Assembly (NCBI RefSeq): GCF_039528515.1
Contig: NZ_BAAALT010000279.1
Coordinates: 1 to 64,000, forward strand
Length of the DNA: 64,000 bases
Reading direction: 5' to 3'
From: Luedemannella flava
GTDB taxonomy: Bacteria > Actinomycetota > Actinomycetes > Mycobacteriales > Micromonosporaceae
Both the position numbers and the translations under genes were made by a program. Position 1 is the stretch's first letter. Each line of letters opens with the position of its first letter. This document shows, one piece after another, positions 31,964 to 38,543 of the stretch. Under the pieces are notes generated by a model that saw only the letters and a program-made list of their open reading frames with translations, was not told the DNA's origin and did no database searches.

Positions 31964-33001
31964 ATGCGCACGACTCTTCGGCGGACGCTGGCCGCCTCCA
32001 TGATCCTTCTACTCGTGCCGGCCGCGACTCCCGCGGTTGCCGCGCGGGCCGTCCCGGCGCCGACGCCGCGCGGCTACACGGCCGGCATGGCCGTCCTCGC
32101 CGGTTCGACCATCGTGCGGCCGGACGGCACGCGTATCCGGCTCGCCCTGCCGCGCGGGGCCGAGCCGATGAACGCGGTCGAGGTGCCCACCGGATTCCTC
32201 GTGAGCACCCTCGAGGGCCACGACCACAACCTGTGGCACTTCCCCCACCGGGGAACGCCGGGCCAGGTGCGGATCGGCAGCGACGTCGACGCCGGGATCT
32301 GGGACGTCACCGGGGACGGTGCCACGGTCGTGGCGACCACGGGGACCGTGAACGTCCTCGCCGCGTACGCGGTGCCGTCGCTGCGGCAGCGCAGCAGGAT
32401 CCGGTTCGCCGGCCCGGCCGGCTCGGAGCCGACGATCCGGGGCATCACGGGGCAGCGCGTCGTGCTGGTCCACGCCGACGACCGGGGCGCCGGGACGGTC
32501 GCCATCTGGGACCTGCGACTACGCAGACTGACCCGGACCCCCGGTTCGATCTACAGCTGGGGTGTCTCGCGCGATGGCCGGATGCTGTACCGGCTGGACA
32601 GTCGCACCTCCGCCTGCGTCGACCTGGTCGCCATCGCGCGGTCCGGGCTGGTCCCGGTGACCCGAACCGGGCTGTGCGGCCGCACCGCCGAGCGGTTGAT
32701 CCAGGGGGACCTCTCGCCGGACGGCGCGTCGGCGGTCGTCTTCTACTGGCTGGGCGACTGGGAGGAGACCCCGCCCTCGCTGGTGCGCACCGCCGATCTG
32801 CACGCCGGCCGCTGGCGGCCGACCCCGCTGCCCGACACGGTGCTCCCGCCGCTGTTCTGGGACACCGGCACCACGTTCATCACGGTGGGGGGATTCCCCG
32901 CCGGGTACCGGCGATGCCAGACGAACGGCCGGTGCGTCCGGCTGGTCCTGTCGCACGTGCCGAACGGCGAGGGGACCCTGGTCCGGCGGGTGGGCCTGTG
33001 A
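31964..33001 (+). CDS. Secreted beta-propeller-like protein, paralog 3
   Basis: The 345-residue precursor has a signal peptide (TLAASMILLLVPAATPAVAA) and the shared core AGMAVLAGSTIVRPDGTRIRLALPRG, VTGDGATVVATT, VSRDGRMLYRLDS, DLSPDGASAVVFYW and the cysteine pairs CVDLVA/TGLCGRT and YRRCQTNGRCVRL. It arose by tandem duplication with its two neighbours. ATG 31964 follows GAGTGGGG; GTG 31949 is an alternative. A terminator shared with the convergent MFS gene follows. Confidence 0.78.
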   Translation: MRTTLRRTLAASMILLLVPAATPAVAARAVPAPTPRGYTAGMAVLAGSTIVRPDGTRIRLALPRGAEPMNAVEVPTGFLVSTLEGHDHNLWHFPHRGTPGQVRIGSDVDAGIWDVTGDGATVVATTGTVNVLAAYAVPSLRQRSRIRFAGPAGSEPTIRGITGQRVVLVHADDRGAGTVAIWDLRLRRLTRTPGSIYSWGVSRDGRMLYRLDSRTSACVDLVAIARSGLVPVTRTGLCGRTAERLIQGDLSPDGASAVVFYWLGDWEETPPSLVRTADLHAGRWRPTPLPDTVLPPLFWDTGTTFITVGGFPAGYRRCQTNGRCVRLVLSHVPNGEGTLVRRVGL

Positions 33002-33007
33002 GGAATG

Positions 33008-33055
33008 CCGGGCGCGCCGGCCGCGGTGGCCCGGTCACCGGCCCGGCGCGCCCGG
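33008..33055. terminator. Bidirectional terminator between convergent genes
   Basis: Perfect 13-bp arms (33008-33020 and 33043-33055) lie between the stop of paralog 3 and the stop of the MFS gene at 33062. Confidence 0.8.
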
Positions 33056-33061
33056 CGGTAG

Positions 33062-34489
33062 CTAGTCGGCCGCGACCGCTGCCAGCGGTTTGGCCACCGC
33101 CGGCACGGGCGTGTCCTCGACGGCCTCGCCCGTCGCCGGCAGGAACGTCGCAAGGACCGCCCCGGCCGCGAGGATGACGGCGCCGACCAGTTCGGCGGCG
33201 CGCATCCCGTCGGTGAACCGCTGACCGTCGGCGTAGCCGCCGACCGTGGAGAACACGACGCCGAGCACCGCGACGCCGAGCACCGTGCCGAGCTGGCGCA
33301 GCGTGTTGGACGTGCCGGACGCGACGCCCTCGTACCCGCGCGGCGCGAAGCCCAGCGTGACCCGGGCGATGGGGGCGAAGAACAGCCCCATGCCGAGCCC
33401 GGCCAGCACGAACGGCAGGACGAGCTCGCCGTAGGGCACGTCCGGCCGGGCGATCGCGCCGAGCGCGCCGATGCCGGCGGCCTGCAGCGCGAGCGACAGG
33501 GCGAGCACCCACCGGGCGCCGATGCGGTCGGCGAGGATGCCCGACACGGGCGCGGCCAGCGCCGGCACGGCCGTCCACGGCAGGGTGCGGACCCCGGCCT
33601 CCAATGGGGAGTAGCCCTGCACGGTCTGCAGGAACTGCGCCCCCACGAACACCGCGCCGAACATCCCGAACGCCATCACGAAGGCGACGCCGTTGGCGAT
33701 CGCGAACCCGCGGCTCGCGACGCCCCGCCCACGGAAGAGGGTGAGCGGAACCATCGGGTGCGGCGCCCGCGCCTGCCACCACAGAAAAACCATCAGCAGT
33801 ACGCCGCCGGCGACCAGCGAGGTCAGCACCGGCCCGCTCGTCCAGCCGTGCTCCCCACCGCGCACCAGGCCGAAGACCAGCCCGAACAGGGCCACCGTGG
33901 CCAGGCCGACGCCGAGCGGGTCGAGCCGGCCGGCGCCGCCGCGGCTCTCCCGCAGCAGGGCCACGAGCGGGAGCAGCACGAGCCCGACGGGCACGTTGAT
34001 CCAGAAGATCCACTGCCAGGAGCCCTGGTCGACGACCGCGCCGCCGATGACCGGTCCGAGCCCGACGCCCAGGCCCGACATGGCGCCCCAGATGCCCAGC
34101 GCGGTGCCGCGCTTCTCCGGCGGCACCGCGTCCGCCAGGATCGTCAGCGTCAGCGGCATGACCATGGCGCCGCCGAGACCCTGCACCGCCCGGGCGGCGA
34201 CGAGCGTGCCGATGTCGGGGGAGAGGGCGGCGGCCGCCGAGGCGAGGGTGAACACGGCCAGGCCGATGGCGAGCAGGCGCCGCCGGCCGAACCGGTCGCC
34301 CAGCGCGGCGGCGGTCAGCAGGAACACCGCGAACGTCAGCGTGTACGCGTTGACCGTCCACTCCAGCCCTTCGAGGCCGGTGTTGAGCTCCACGCGGATG
34401 ACCGGCAGCGCGTTGGTCACCACGAGGTTGTCCATGGTGACCATGAAGACCGCGATCCCCGTGACGACGAAGGTCCACAGCCGTGCCAT
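33062..34489 (-). CDS. MFS multidrug efflux transporter (DHA2/EmrB-QacA type)
   Basis: The 475-residue protein has about 14 membrane helices. Motif A reads LGDRFGRRRLLAIG, motif C LGVGLGPVIGGAVVD, and the start FMVTMDNLVVTNALPVI is a DHA2 signature. It should export drugs by proton antiport. ATG 34489 follows GAGGAG. A TetR gene lies immediately upstream on the same strand, and palindromes precede both genes, so the pump is very probably repressed by that TetR protein. Confidence 0.93.
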   Translation of the reverse strand: MARLWTFVVTGIAVFMVTMDNLVVTNALPVIRVELNTGLEGLEWTVNAYTLTFAVFLLTAAALGDRFGRRRLLAIGLAVFTLASAAAALSPDIGTLVAARAVQGLGGAMVMPLTLTILADAVPPEKRGTALGIWGAMSGLGVGLGPVIGGAVVDQGSWQWIFWINVPVGLVLLPLVALLRESRGGAGRLDPLGVGLATVALFGLVFGLVRGGEHGWTSGPVLTSLVAGGVLLMVFLWWQARAPHPMVPLTLFRGRGVASRGFAIANGVAFVMAFGMFGAVFVGAQFLQTVQGYSPLEAGVRTLPWTAVPALAAPVSGILADRIGARWVLALSLALQAAGIGALGAIARPDVPYGELVLPFVLAGLGMGLFFAPIARVTLGFAPRGYEGVASGTSNTLRQLGTVLGVAVLGVVFSTVGGYADGQRFTDGMRAAELVGAVILAAGAVLATFLPATGEAVEDTPVPAVAKPLAAVAAD

Positions 34490-34505
34490 TACCACTCCTC
34501 GATCA

Positions 34506-34523
34506 TTAGTGATTGGTCACTAA
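34506..34523. promoter_or_regulatory. Probable TetR operator upstream of MFS gene
   Basis: TTAGTGA-TTGG-TCACTAA has perfect 7-bp arms. It shares the TTAGT..TTGG..ACTAA pattern with the palindrome upstream of the tetR gene (35131-35148). Confidence 0.7.
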
Positions 34524-34565
34524 CTTTGCTGGGCGCGCGTCGGCGGGCGCCGGATGGGCGGGATG

Positions 34566-35123
34566 TCAGGGGGTGGGGCGGGTATCGACGAGGCCCATGA
34601 GCGCCTCGCCCAGTTGTTCGGTGATGCGCGGCAGCTCCAGCGCGGCGAACACGTTGAGCAGCATGCCGCTCGCCATGAACTGCATGATCCGTTTCTCGTC
34701 GGTGCCGGACAGGCGGGCGATCTGCTGCCAGAGGCCGGCCAACCGGCGTCGGGCCAGCGCCCGGACCTCGTCGTCGTGGCAGGCGGCGGACCACATCTGC
34801 AACTGCATCTGCAGCACGGGCCGGTCCTCCAGCAGGCCGTTGTAGGACAGCCCCATCGCCGTGAGCGCGTCCTCACCGGTCAGCCCGTCGGCCGCCGCCT
34901 CGAACCGCAGCTCCAACCGGTCGAAGCAGTAGTCGATGGAGGCGAGGAAGATCGCCTTCTTCGACGGGAACAGCCGGAACAGGTACGGCTGGGAGACGCC
35001 GACCCGGCGCGCGATCGCCTCCGTGGTGGCGGCCGCGTAGCCGTGCTGACCGAACTCGACCCGGGCGGCGCGCAGCACTGCCTCGCGACGCTCGTCGGCA
35101 CTCATCCGGACCGTGGGGCTCAC
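34566..35123 (-). CDS. TetR-family repressor
   Basis: The 185-residue protein has a TetR N-terminal helix-turn-helix: ILRAAR-type AVLRAARVEFGQHGYAAATTEAIARRVGVSQPYLFRLFPSKKAIF, followed by an all-helical ligand-binding domain. It sits directly upstream of an efflux pump gene and is flanked by two related palindromes, which supports autorepression and control of the pump. The inducer is unknown. Confidence 0.94.
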   Translation of the reverse strand: MSPTVRMSADERREAVLRAARVEFGQHGYAAATTEAIARRVGVSQPYLFRLFPSKKAIFLASIDYCFDRLELRFEAAADGLTGEDALTAMGLSYNGLLEDRPVLQMQLQMWSAACHDDEVRALARRRLAGLWQQIARLSGTDEKRIMQFMASGMLLNVFAALELPRITEQLGEALMGLVDTRPTP

Positions 35124-35130
35124 GGCTCAA

Positions 35131-35148
35131 AGTTATTGGCCAATAACT
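35131..35148. promoter_or_regulatory. Probable TetR operator upstream of tetR
   Basis: AGTTATTGGCCAATAACT is a perfect 18-bp palindrome 8 nt upstream of the tetR start. Its TTATTGGCCAATAA core matches the half-site pattern at 34506-34523. Confidence 0.72.
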
Positions 35149-35177
35149 AACCCGTCAAGCGCCGTGCGTTTATTCGG

Positions 35178-35206
35178 TTGTCCGGGGTCGGCCTGTTGCC
35201 TACCGT
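35178..35206 (+). promoter_or_regulatory. HrdB-type promoter of micro-unit 1
   Basis: TTGTCC (35178-35183) and TACCGT (35201-35206) are separated by exactly 17 nt. The same -10 and spacing recur in micro-unit 2 (37743-37771). Confidence 0.65.
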
Positions 35207-35240
35207 TGTGGGCACACCGGTCGATGTGAGGGAGGTTCCG

Positions 35241-35300
35241 ATGGCACAGCAACTGCTCGCTGGTCTGAACGACCTCGCCCCCGACGGGTGGCGCGGATAG
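35241..35300 (+). CDS. 19-residue micro-ORF, unit 1
   Basis: ATG 35241 is preceded by GAGGGAGG at 35228-35235. The product is MAQQLLAGLNDLAPDGWRG, followed 19 nt later by a terminator. It is unusually well equipped for such a short frame: promoter, RBS and terminator are all present. It could be a real micropeptide or the visible part of a small RNA. Confidence 0.5.
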   Translation: MAQQLLAGLNDLAPDGWRG

Positions 35301-35319
35301 CTCCTCGCTGTCGCGACCG

Positions 35320-35350
35320 CCGCCCCGGGATCCCCGACGGGCGGTTTTTT
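35320..35350 (+). terminator. Intrinsic terminator of micro-unit 1
   Basis: Stem CCGCCC/GGGCGG followed by six T residues. True T-runs are rare in this genome, so it stands out. It separates the unit from tRNA-Gly. Confidence 0.75.
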
Positions 35351-35385
35351 GTTGGCCCACAACTCCATAGTGGATGTCACAGCAG

Positions 35386-35458
35386 GCGGACGTAGCGCAG
35401 TTGGTAGCGCATCACCTTGCCAAGGTGAGGGTCGCGGGTTCAAGTCCCGTCGTCCGCT
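35386..35458 (+). tRNA. tRNA-Gly (GCC)
   Basis: A full cloverleaf is seen: acceptor GCGGACG/CGTCCGC, anticodon loop TTGCCAA with anticodon GCC at 35419-35421, and T arm CGGG-TTCAAGT-CCCG. CCA is encoded at 35459-35461. Confidence 0.95.
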
Positions 35459-35516
35459 CCAGCCACCAGTCAGTACGCCCGCCGCGGTCGCTACCACCGC
35501 CGCCGGCGCTGACCGC

Positions 35517-35555
35517 GCGGCCCGGCGGGTTGAGTGCAGGTCCCCGCCGGGCCGC
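35517..35555. repeat. Strong hairpin repeat 5' of tRNA (copy 1)
   Basis: Perfect 13-bp arms (GCGGCCCGGCGGG and its complement) around the loop TTGAGTGCAGGTC, 5 nt before the next tRNA. The whole block of about 55 nt recurs nearly unchanged at 37965-38003, just before tRNA-Cys. Confidence 0.85.
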
Positions 35556-35560
35556 CTCTC

Positions 35561-35634
35561 GCCCTCGTGGCCCAACTGGAAGAGGCACTAGCCTTAGGAG
35601 CTAGTCAGTGTGCGTTCGAATCGCACCGAGGGTA
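35561..35634 (+). tRNA. tRNA with UAG anticodon (Leu codon CUA) and short variable arm
   Basis: The 74-nt sequence folds as a tRNA: acceptor GCCCTCG/CGAGGGT with a G-T closing pair, D arm GCC/GGC, anticodon stem CTAGC/GCTAG with loop CTTAGGA (anticodon TAG at 35595-35597), variable loop TCAGT, T arm GTGCG-TTCGAAT-CGCAC, discriminator A. The anticodon pairs with CUA (leucine), but tRNA-Leu normally has a long variable arm, so the isotype is in conflict. CCA is not encoded. Confidence 0.8.
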
Positions 35635-35681
35635 CGTCGTATCTGGTTTGACCGAATCTGCCCCGGATCGGGGCGCGGGAC

Positions 35682-37733
35682 GTGAAACTGGAGACCGTGG
35701 CGGGTACCGCGGTCAGTGACGCCGGCGTGCGCGCGCCGGCGGCGTTGAACCGGCGGCAGATGAACATCGTCTTCACGGCGATCACCCTCGGCATGCTGCT
35801 GGCCGCCCTGGACCAGACGATCGTGGCGACCGCGTTGCCGACGATCGTGGCCGACCTCGGCGGCAAGGGGCACGTGGCCTGGGTCGTCACGGCGTACCTG
35901 TTGGCCGAGACGGTGGCCACGGTGCTGACCGGCAAGTTCGGCGACATGTTCGGCCGCAAGTTCATCTTCCAGCTCAGCGCCGTCATCTTCGTCGTGGGCT
36001 CGGCGGTGTGCGGCGTCGCGCAGGACATGATCATGTTGATCGCGGCGCGCGCGGTCCAGGGGTTCGGTGCCGGCGGTCTGATGGTCACGGCGATGGCCCT
36101 GATCGCCGACGTCATCCCGCTGCGCGACCGGGGCCGCTACCAGGGCGCGCTCGGCGCGGTGTTCGGCGTGACCACGGTCATCGGGCCGACCCTGGGCGGC
36201 CTGTTCACCGACCATCTGACCTGGCGTTGGGCCTTCTACATCAACGTACCCATCGCCATCGTGATGATCGCCATCACCGCCGTGGCGATCCCGACGGTCC
36301 GGGCGGCGGTCCGACCGGTGATCGACTACGCCGGCATCGCGCTGGTCGCGCTCGGCTCGTCCGGCCTGATCCTGGGCCTGTCCTGGGGCGGCAACGAGTA
36401 CGCGTGGGACTCGCCCGTCATCATCGGCCTGTTCGTCGGGTCGGTCGTGCTGCTGGCCGCTTTCGTGTTCGTGGAGCTGCGGGCGCCCGAGCCGATGCTG
36501 CCGATGCACCTGTTCGCCAACCCCGTGTTCACGATCTGCTCGGTGCTCAGCTTCATCGTCGGCTTCGCGCTGCTCGGCGCGATGACGTTCCTGCCTACGT
36601 ACCTGCAGTTCGTGAACGGGGTGTCGGCCACGGCGTCGGGCCTGCGCACGCTGCCCCTGATCGCCGGCCTGTTTCTCACCTCGATCATGTCGGGCGTGCT
36701 GATCAGCCGCACGGGCCGGTACCGGATCTTCCCCATCGCGGGGTGCGCGGTGATGGCCGTCGGCCTCTACCTGATGTCGACGATGAGCGCCGCGACGAGC
36801 ACCTGGGTCGAGTCGATCTACATGTTCGTGTTCGGTCTCGGCGTCGGGCTCTCCATGCAGACGCTCACCATCGCCGTGCAGAACACGGTGCACTACGCGG
36901 ACCTGGGCACCGCCACCTCCGGGGTGACCTTCTTCCGCACGTTGGGCAGCGCGTTCGGTACCGCCGTCTTCGGCACCCTCTACAGCAATCAGCTCACGTC
37001 GGAACTGGCGGCGGTCTTCGCGCAGACGCCCCGTATCCCGGTCGAGGCGACGGAGAGCCCCGTGGCGCTCAAGGCGCTGCCCGACGCGCTGGCAGCGCCG
37101 ATCATCGAGGCGTACGCGAACACCATCGGGCACGTCTTCCGCTGGGTCGTGCCCGTGGCCATCCTGGGGTTCGTTGTCGCGCTGTTCCTCAAGGAGGTGC
37201 CGCTGCGCGACGCGGCCCGCGAGGCGGCCACCGACATGGGCGACGGTTTCTCCGCCCCGATGTCCGACGACCGCGTCGACCAGCTGGAACTCGCGATCGG
37301 CGAGACCGTCCGCCGCAGCCGGGCCGACCCGCTGTTCCTCGACCGCATCCTGACCGACGCCGGCGGCGACATCACGCCGGCACCGGCCTGGGCGTTGAGC
37401 CAGATCCACCTGTACAACACGGTGCGCGGGCAGGCGCGGCTGTCCGACATCGCGCACCGGCACCACATGCCGCCCGACGTGCTGCGGCCCACGTTCGAGG
37501 ACCTTCAGCGGACCGGCCACGTCCGGCTCGCGGGTGACGACATCCACCTCACGCCCGCCGGCCAGGCCCAGATCGACCGCCTGCAGACGGCGTGGCGGCA
37601 CTGGCTCGACGAGCACATCGACGACTGGACCCTCGCCGACCCGACCGACCGGGCCCTGCTCGACCGGGCGCTCGACAACATCGCCACGCGCCTCGTCGAC
37701 GAGGAGTCGCGGCGCCATCCCGTACTGATCTGA
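35682..37733 (+). CDS. MFS drug transporter (DHA2) with C-terminal winged-helix-like extension
   Basis: The 683-residue protein has 14 membrane helices over residues about 28-510, with ALDQTIVATALPTIVADLGG (DHA2 signature), GKFGDMFGRKFIF (motif A) and GPTLGGLFTDHLTWRWAFYINVP (motif C region, shown in part). The remaining 170 residues are soluble and helical, with LTDAGGDITPAPAWALSQIH, VRGQARLSDIAHRHHMPPDVLRP and HVRLAGDDIHLTPAGQAQI, a layout like a MarR/PadR winged helix. GTG 35682 is the likely start. It lies between tRNA genes. Confidence 0.9.
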   Translation: MKLETVAGTAVSDAGVRAPAALNRRQMNIVFTAITLGMLLAALDQTIVATALPTIVADLGGKGHVAWVVTAYLLAETVATVLTGKFGDMFGRKFIFQLSAVIFVVGSAVCGVAQDMIMLIAARAVQGFGAGGLMVTAMALIADVIPLRDRGRYQGALGAVFGVTTVIGPTLGGLFTDHLTWRWAFYINVPIAIVMIAITAVAIPTVRAAVRPVIDYAGIALVALGSSGLILGLSWGGNEYAWDSPVIIGLFVGSVVLLAAFVFVELRAPEPMLPMHLFANPVFTICSVLSFIVGFALLGAMTFLPTYLQFVNGVSATASGLRTLPLIAGLFLTSIMSGVLISRTGRYRIFPIAGCAVMAVGLYLMSTMSAATSTWVESIYMFVFGLGVGLSMQTLTIAVQNTVHYADLGTATSGVTFFRTLGSAFGTAVFGTLYSNQLTSELAAVFAQTPRIPVEATESPVALKALPDALAAPIIEAYANTIGHVFRWVVPVAILGFVVALFLKEVPLRDAAREAATDMGDGFSAPMSDDRVDQLELAIGETVRRSRADPLFLDRILTDAGGDITPAPAWALSQIHLYNTVRGQARLSDIAHRHHMPPDVLRPTFEDLQRTGHVRLAGDDIHLTPAGQAQIDRLQTAWRHWLDEHIDDWTLADPTDRALLDRALDNIATRLVDEESRRHPVLI

Positions 37734-37742
37734 GTTAATCGC

Positions 37743-37771
37743 TTGTCGACGCGCGCGGCACCGCCTACCGT
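37743..37771 (+). promoter_or_regulatory. HrdB-type promoter of micro-unit 2
   Basis: TTGTCG (37743-37748) and TACCGT (37766-37771) are 17 nt apart, as in micro-unit 1; CCTACCGTTGT is shared by both. Confidence 0.65.
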
Positions 37772-37808
37772 TGTCGACACCAGTCAGCCACAGGGTGGGA
37801 GACGCGAG

Positions 37809-37859
37809 ATGACGCACTGTCAGACCGGAGCGCGGGACGTGCTGATCCGGGGCAGGTAG
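37809..37859 (+). CDS. 16-residue micro-ORF, unit 2
   Basis: ATG 37809 follows GGGTGGGAG; the product is MTHCQTGARDVLIRGR. It has the same surroundings as the micro-ORF at 35241 but no peptide similarity, so the transcript itself rather than the peptide may be what is conserved. Confidence 0.4.
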   Translation: MTHCQTGARDVLIRGR

Positions 37860-37878
37860 CGCTTCGCGTGCCCCCATC

Positions 37879-37910
37879 GCCGCCCCCGCAGTCCGGGAGG
37901 CGGCTTTTTT
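37879..37910 (+). terminator. Intrinsic terminator of micro-unit 2
   Basis: Stem GCCGCC/GGCGGC followed by six T residues, matching the terminator at 35320-35350 in form. Confidence 0.75.
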
Positions 37911-37964
37911 GATGCCTGCCAGGTCGCCCGACGGGACTCATCAACCCCGGCCGGCGCTGACCGG

Positions 37965-38003
37965 GCGGCCCGGCGGGTTGAGTGCAGGTCCCCGCCGGGC
38001 CGC
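37965..38003. repeat. Strong hairpin repeat 5' of tRNA (copy 2)
   Basis: Same 13-bp stem and 13-nt loop as 35517-35555, here 7 nt before tRNA-Cys. Confidence 0.85.
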
Positions 38004-38010
38004 CACTCAC

Positions 38011-38081
38011 GACCGCATGCCCGAGAGGCCAGGGAACCGCCTGCAAAGCGGTGTACGCCGGTTCGAATCCGGCTGCGGTCT
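38011..38081 (+). tRNA. tRNA-Cys (GCA)
   Basis: Acceptor GACCGCA/TGCGGTC, anticodon stem ACCGC/GCGGT with loop CTGCAAA (anticodon GCA), T arm GCCGG-TTCGAAT-CCGGC. CCA is encoded at 38082-38084. Confidence 0.95.
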
Positions 38082-38098
38082 CCATGACACCAGAGCGT

Positions 38099-38104
38099 TA
38101 CCGT
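38099..38104 (+). promoter_or_regulatory. Candidate -10 box for leaderless DUF2784 gene
   Basis: TACCGT ends 6 nt before ATG 38111 and no RBS fits between. Confidence 0.5.
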
Positions 38105-38110
38105 TGACGG

Positions 38111-38479
38111 ATGCCCTACCGGGTGCTGATGACGGCCGTGCTCGTGGCGCACTTCGCGTTCCTCGCGTACGTGGTGCTCGGTGGGTTCCTGACGTGGCGG
38201 TGGCCCCGCGCGATCTGGTTCCACCTCGCCGCGGTGGTCTGGGGCGTCCTCGTGGTCGCGGCGTCGCTGGAGTGCCCGCTCACCTGGGCCGAGGACTGGG
38301 CCCGCCGCCGCGCGGGCGAGGCGCCGCTCGCCGGTGGCTTCATCGACACCTACGTCGAGAACGTCATCTATCCGCCGCAGTACCTGCACGAGGTCCGGGC
38401 GCTGTGCGCCCTGGTGGTGCTCGCGTCCTGGGCCGGCGGCTACGCCGCGTGGCGCCGCCGCCGACAGGTCCGGCGCTGA
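38111..38479 (+). CDS. DUF2784 membrane protein
   Basis: The 122-residue protein has three membrane helices and the DUF2784 pattern: VAHFAFLAYVVLGGFL, LECPLTWAEDWARRRAG, FIDTYVENVIYPPQY. The family is of unknown function. It starts 27 nt after tRNA-Cys, probably from its own leaderless promoter. Confidence 0.9.
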   Translation: MPYRVLMTAVLVAHFAFLAYVVLGGFLTWRWPRAIWFHLAAVVWGVLVVAASLECPLTWAEDWARRRAGEAPLAGGFIDTYVENVIYPPQYLHEVRALCALVVLASWAGGYAAWRRRRQVRR

Positions 38480-38543
38480 CTATCGGGGACTTTCGACCAA
38501 CCGGTGGATGCTTGCTGGGCGCGCCGGCAGCCAGCATCAATTC

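Noticed and set aside
35561..35634. Amber-suppressor tRNA
   Set aside because: The anticodon is UAG, which pairs with CUA; an amber suppressor would need CUA as its anticodon.
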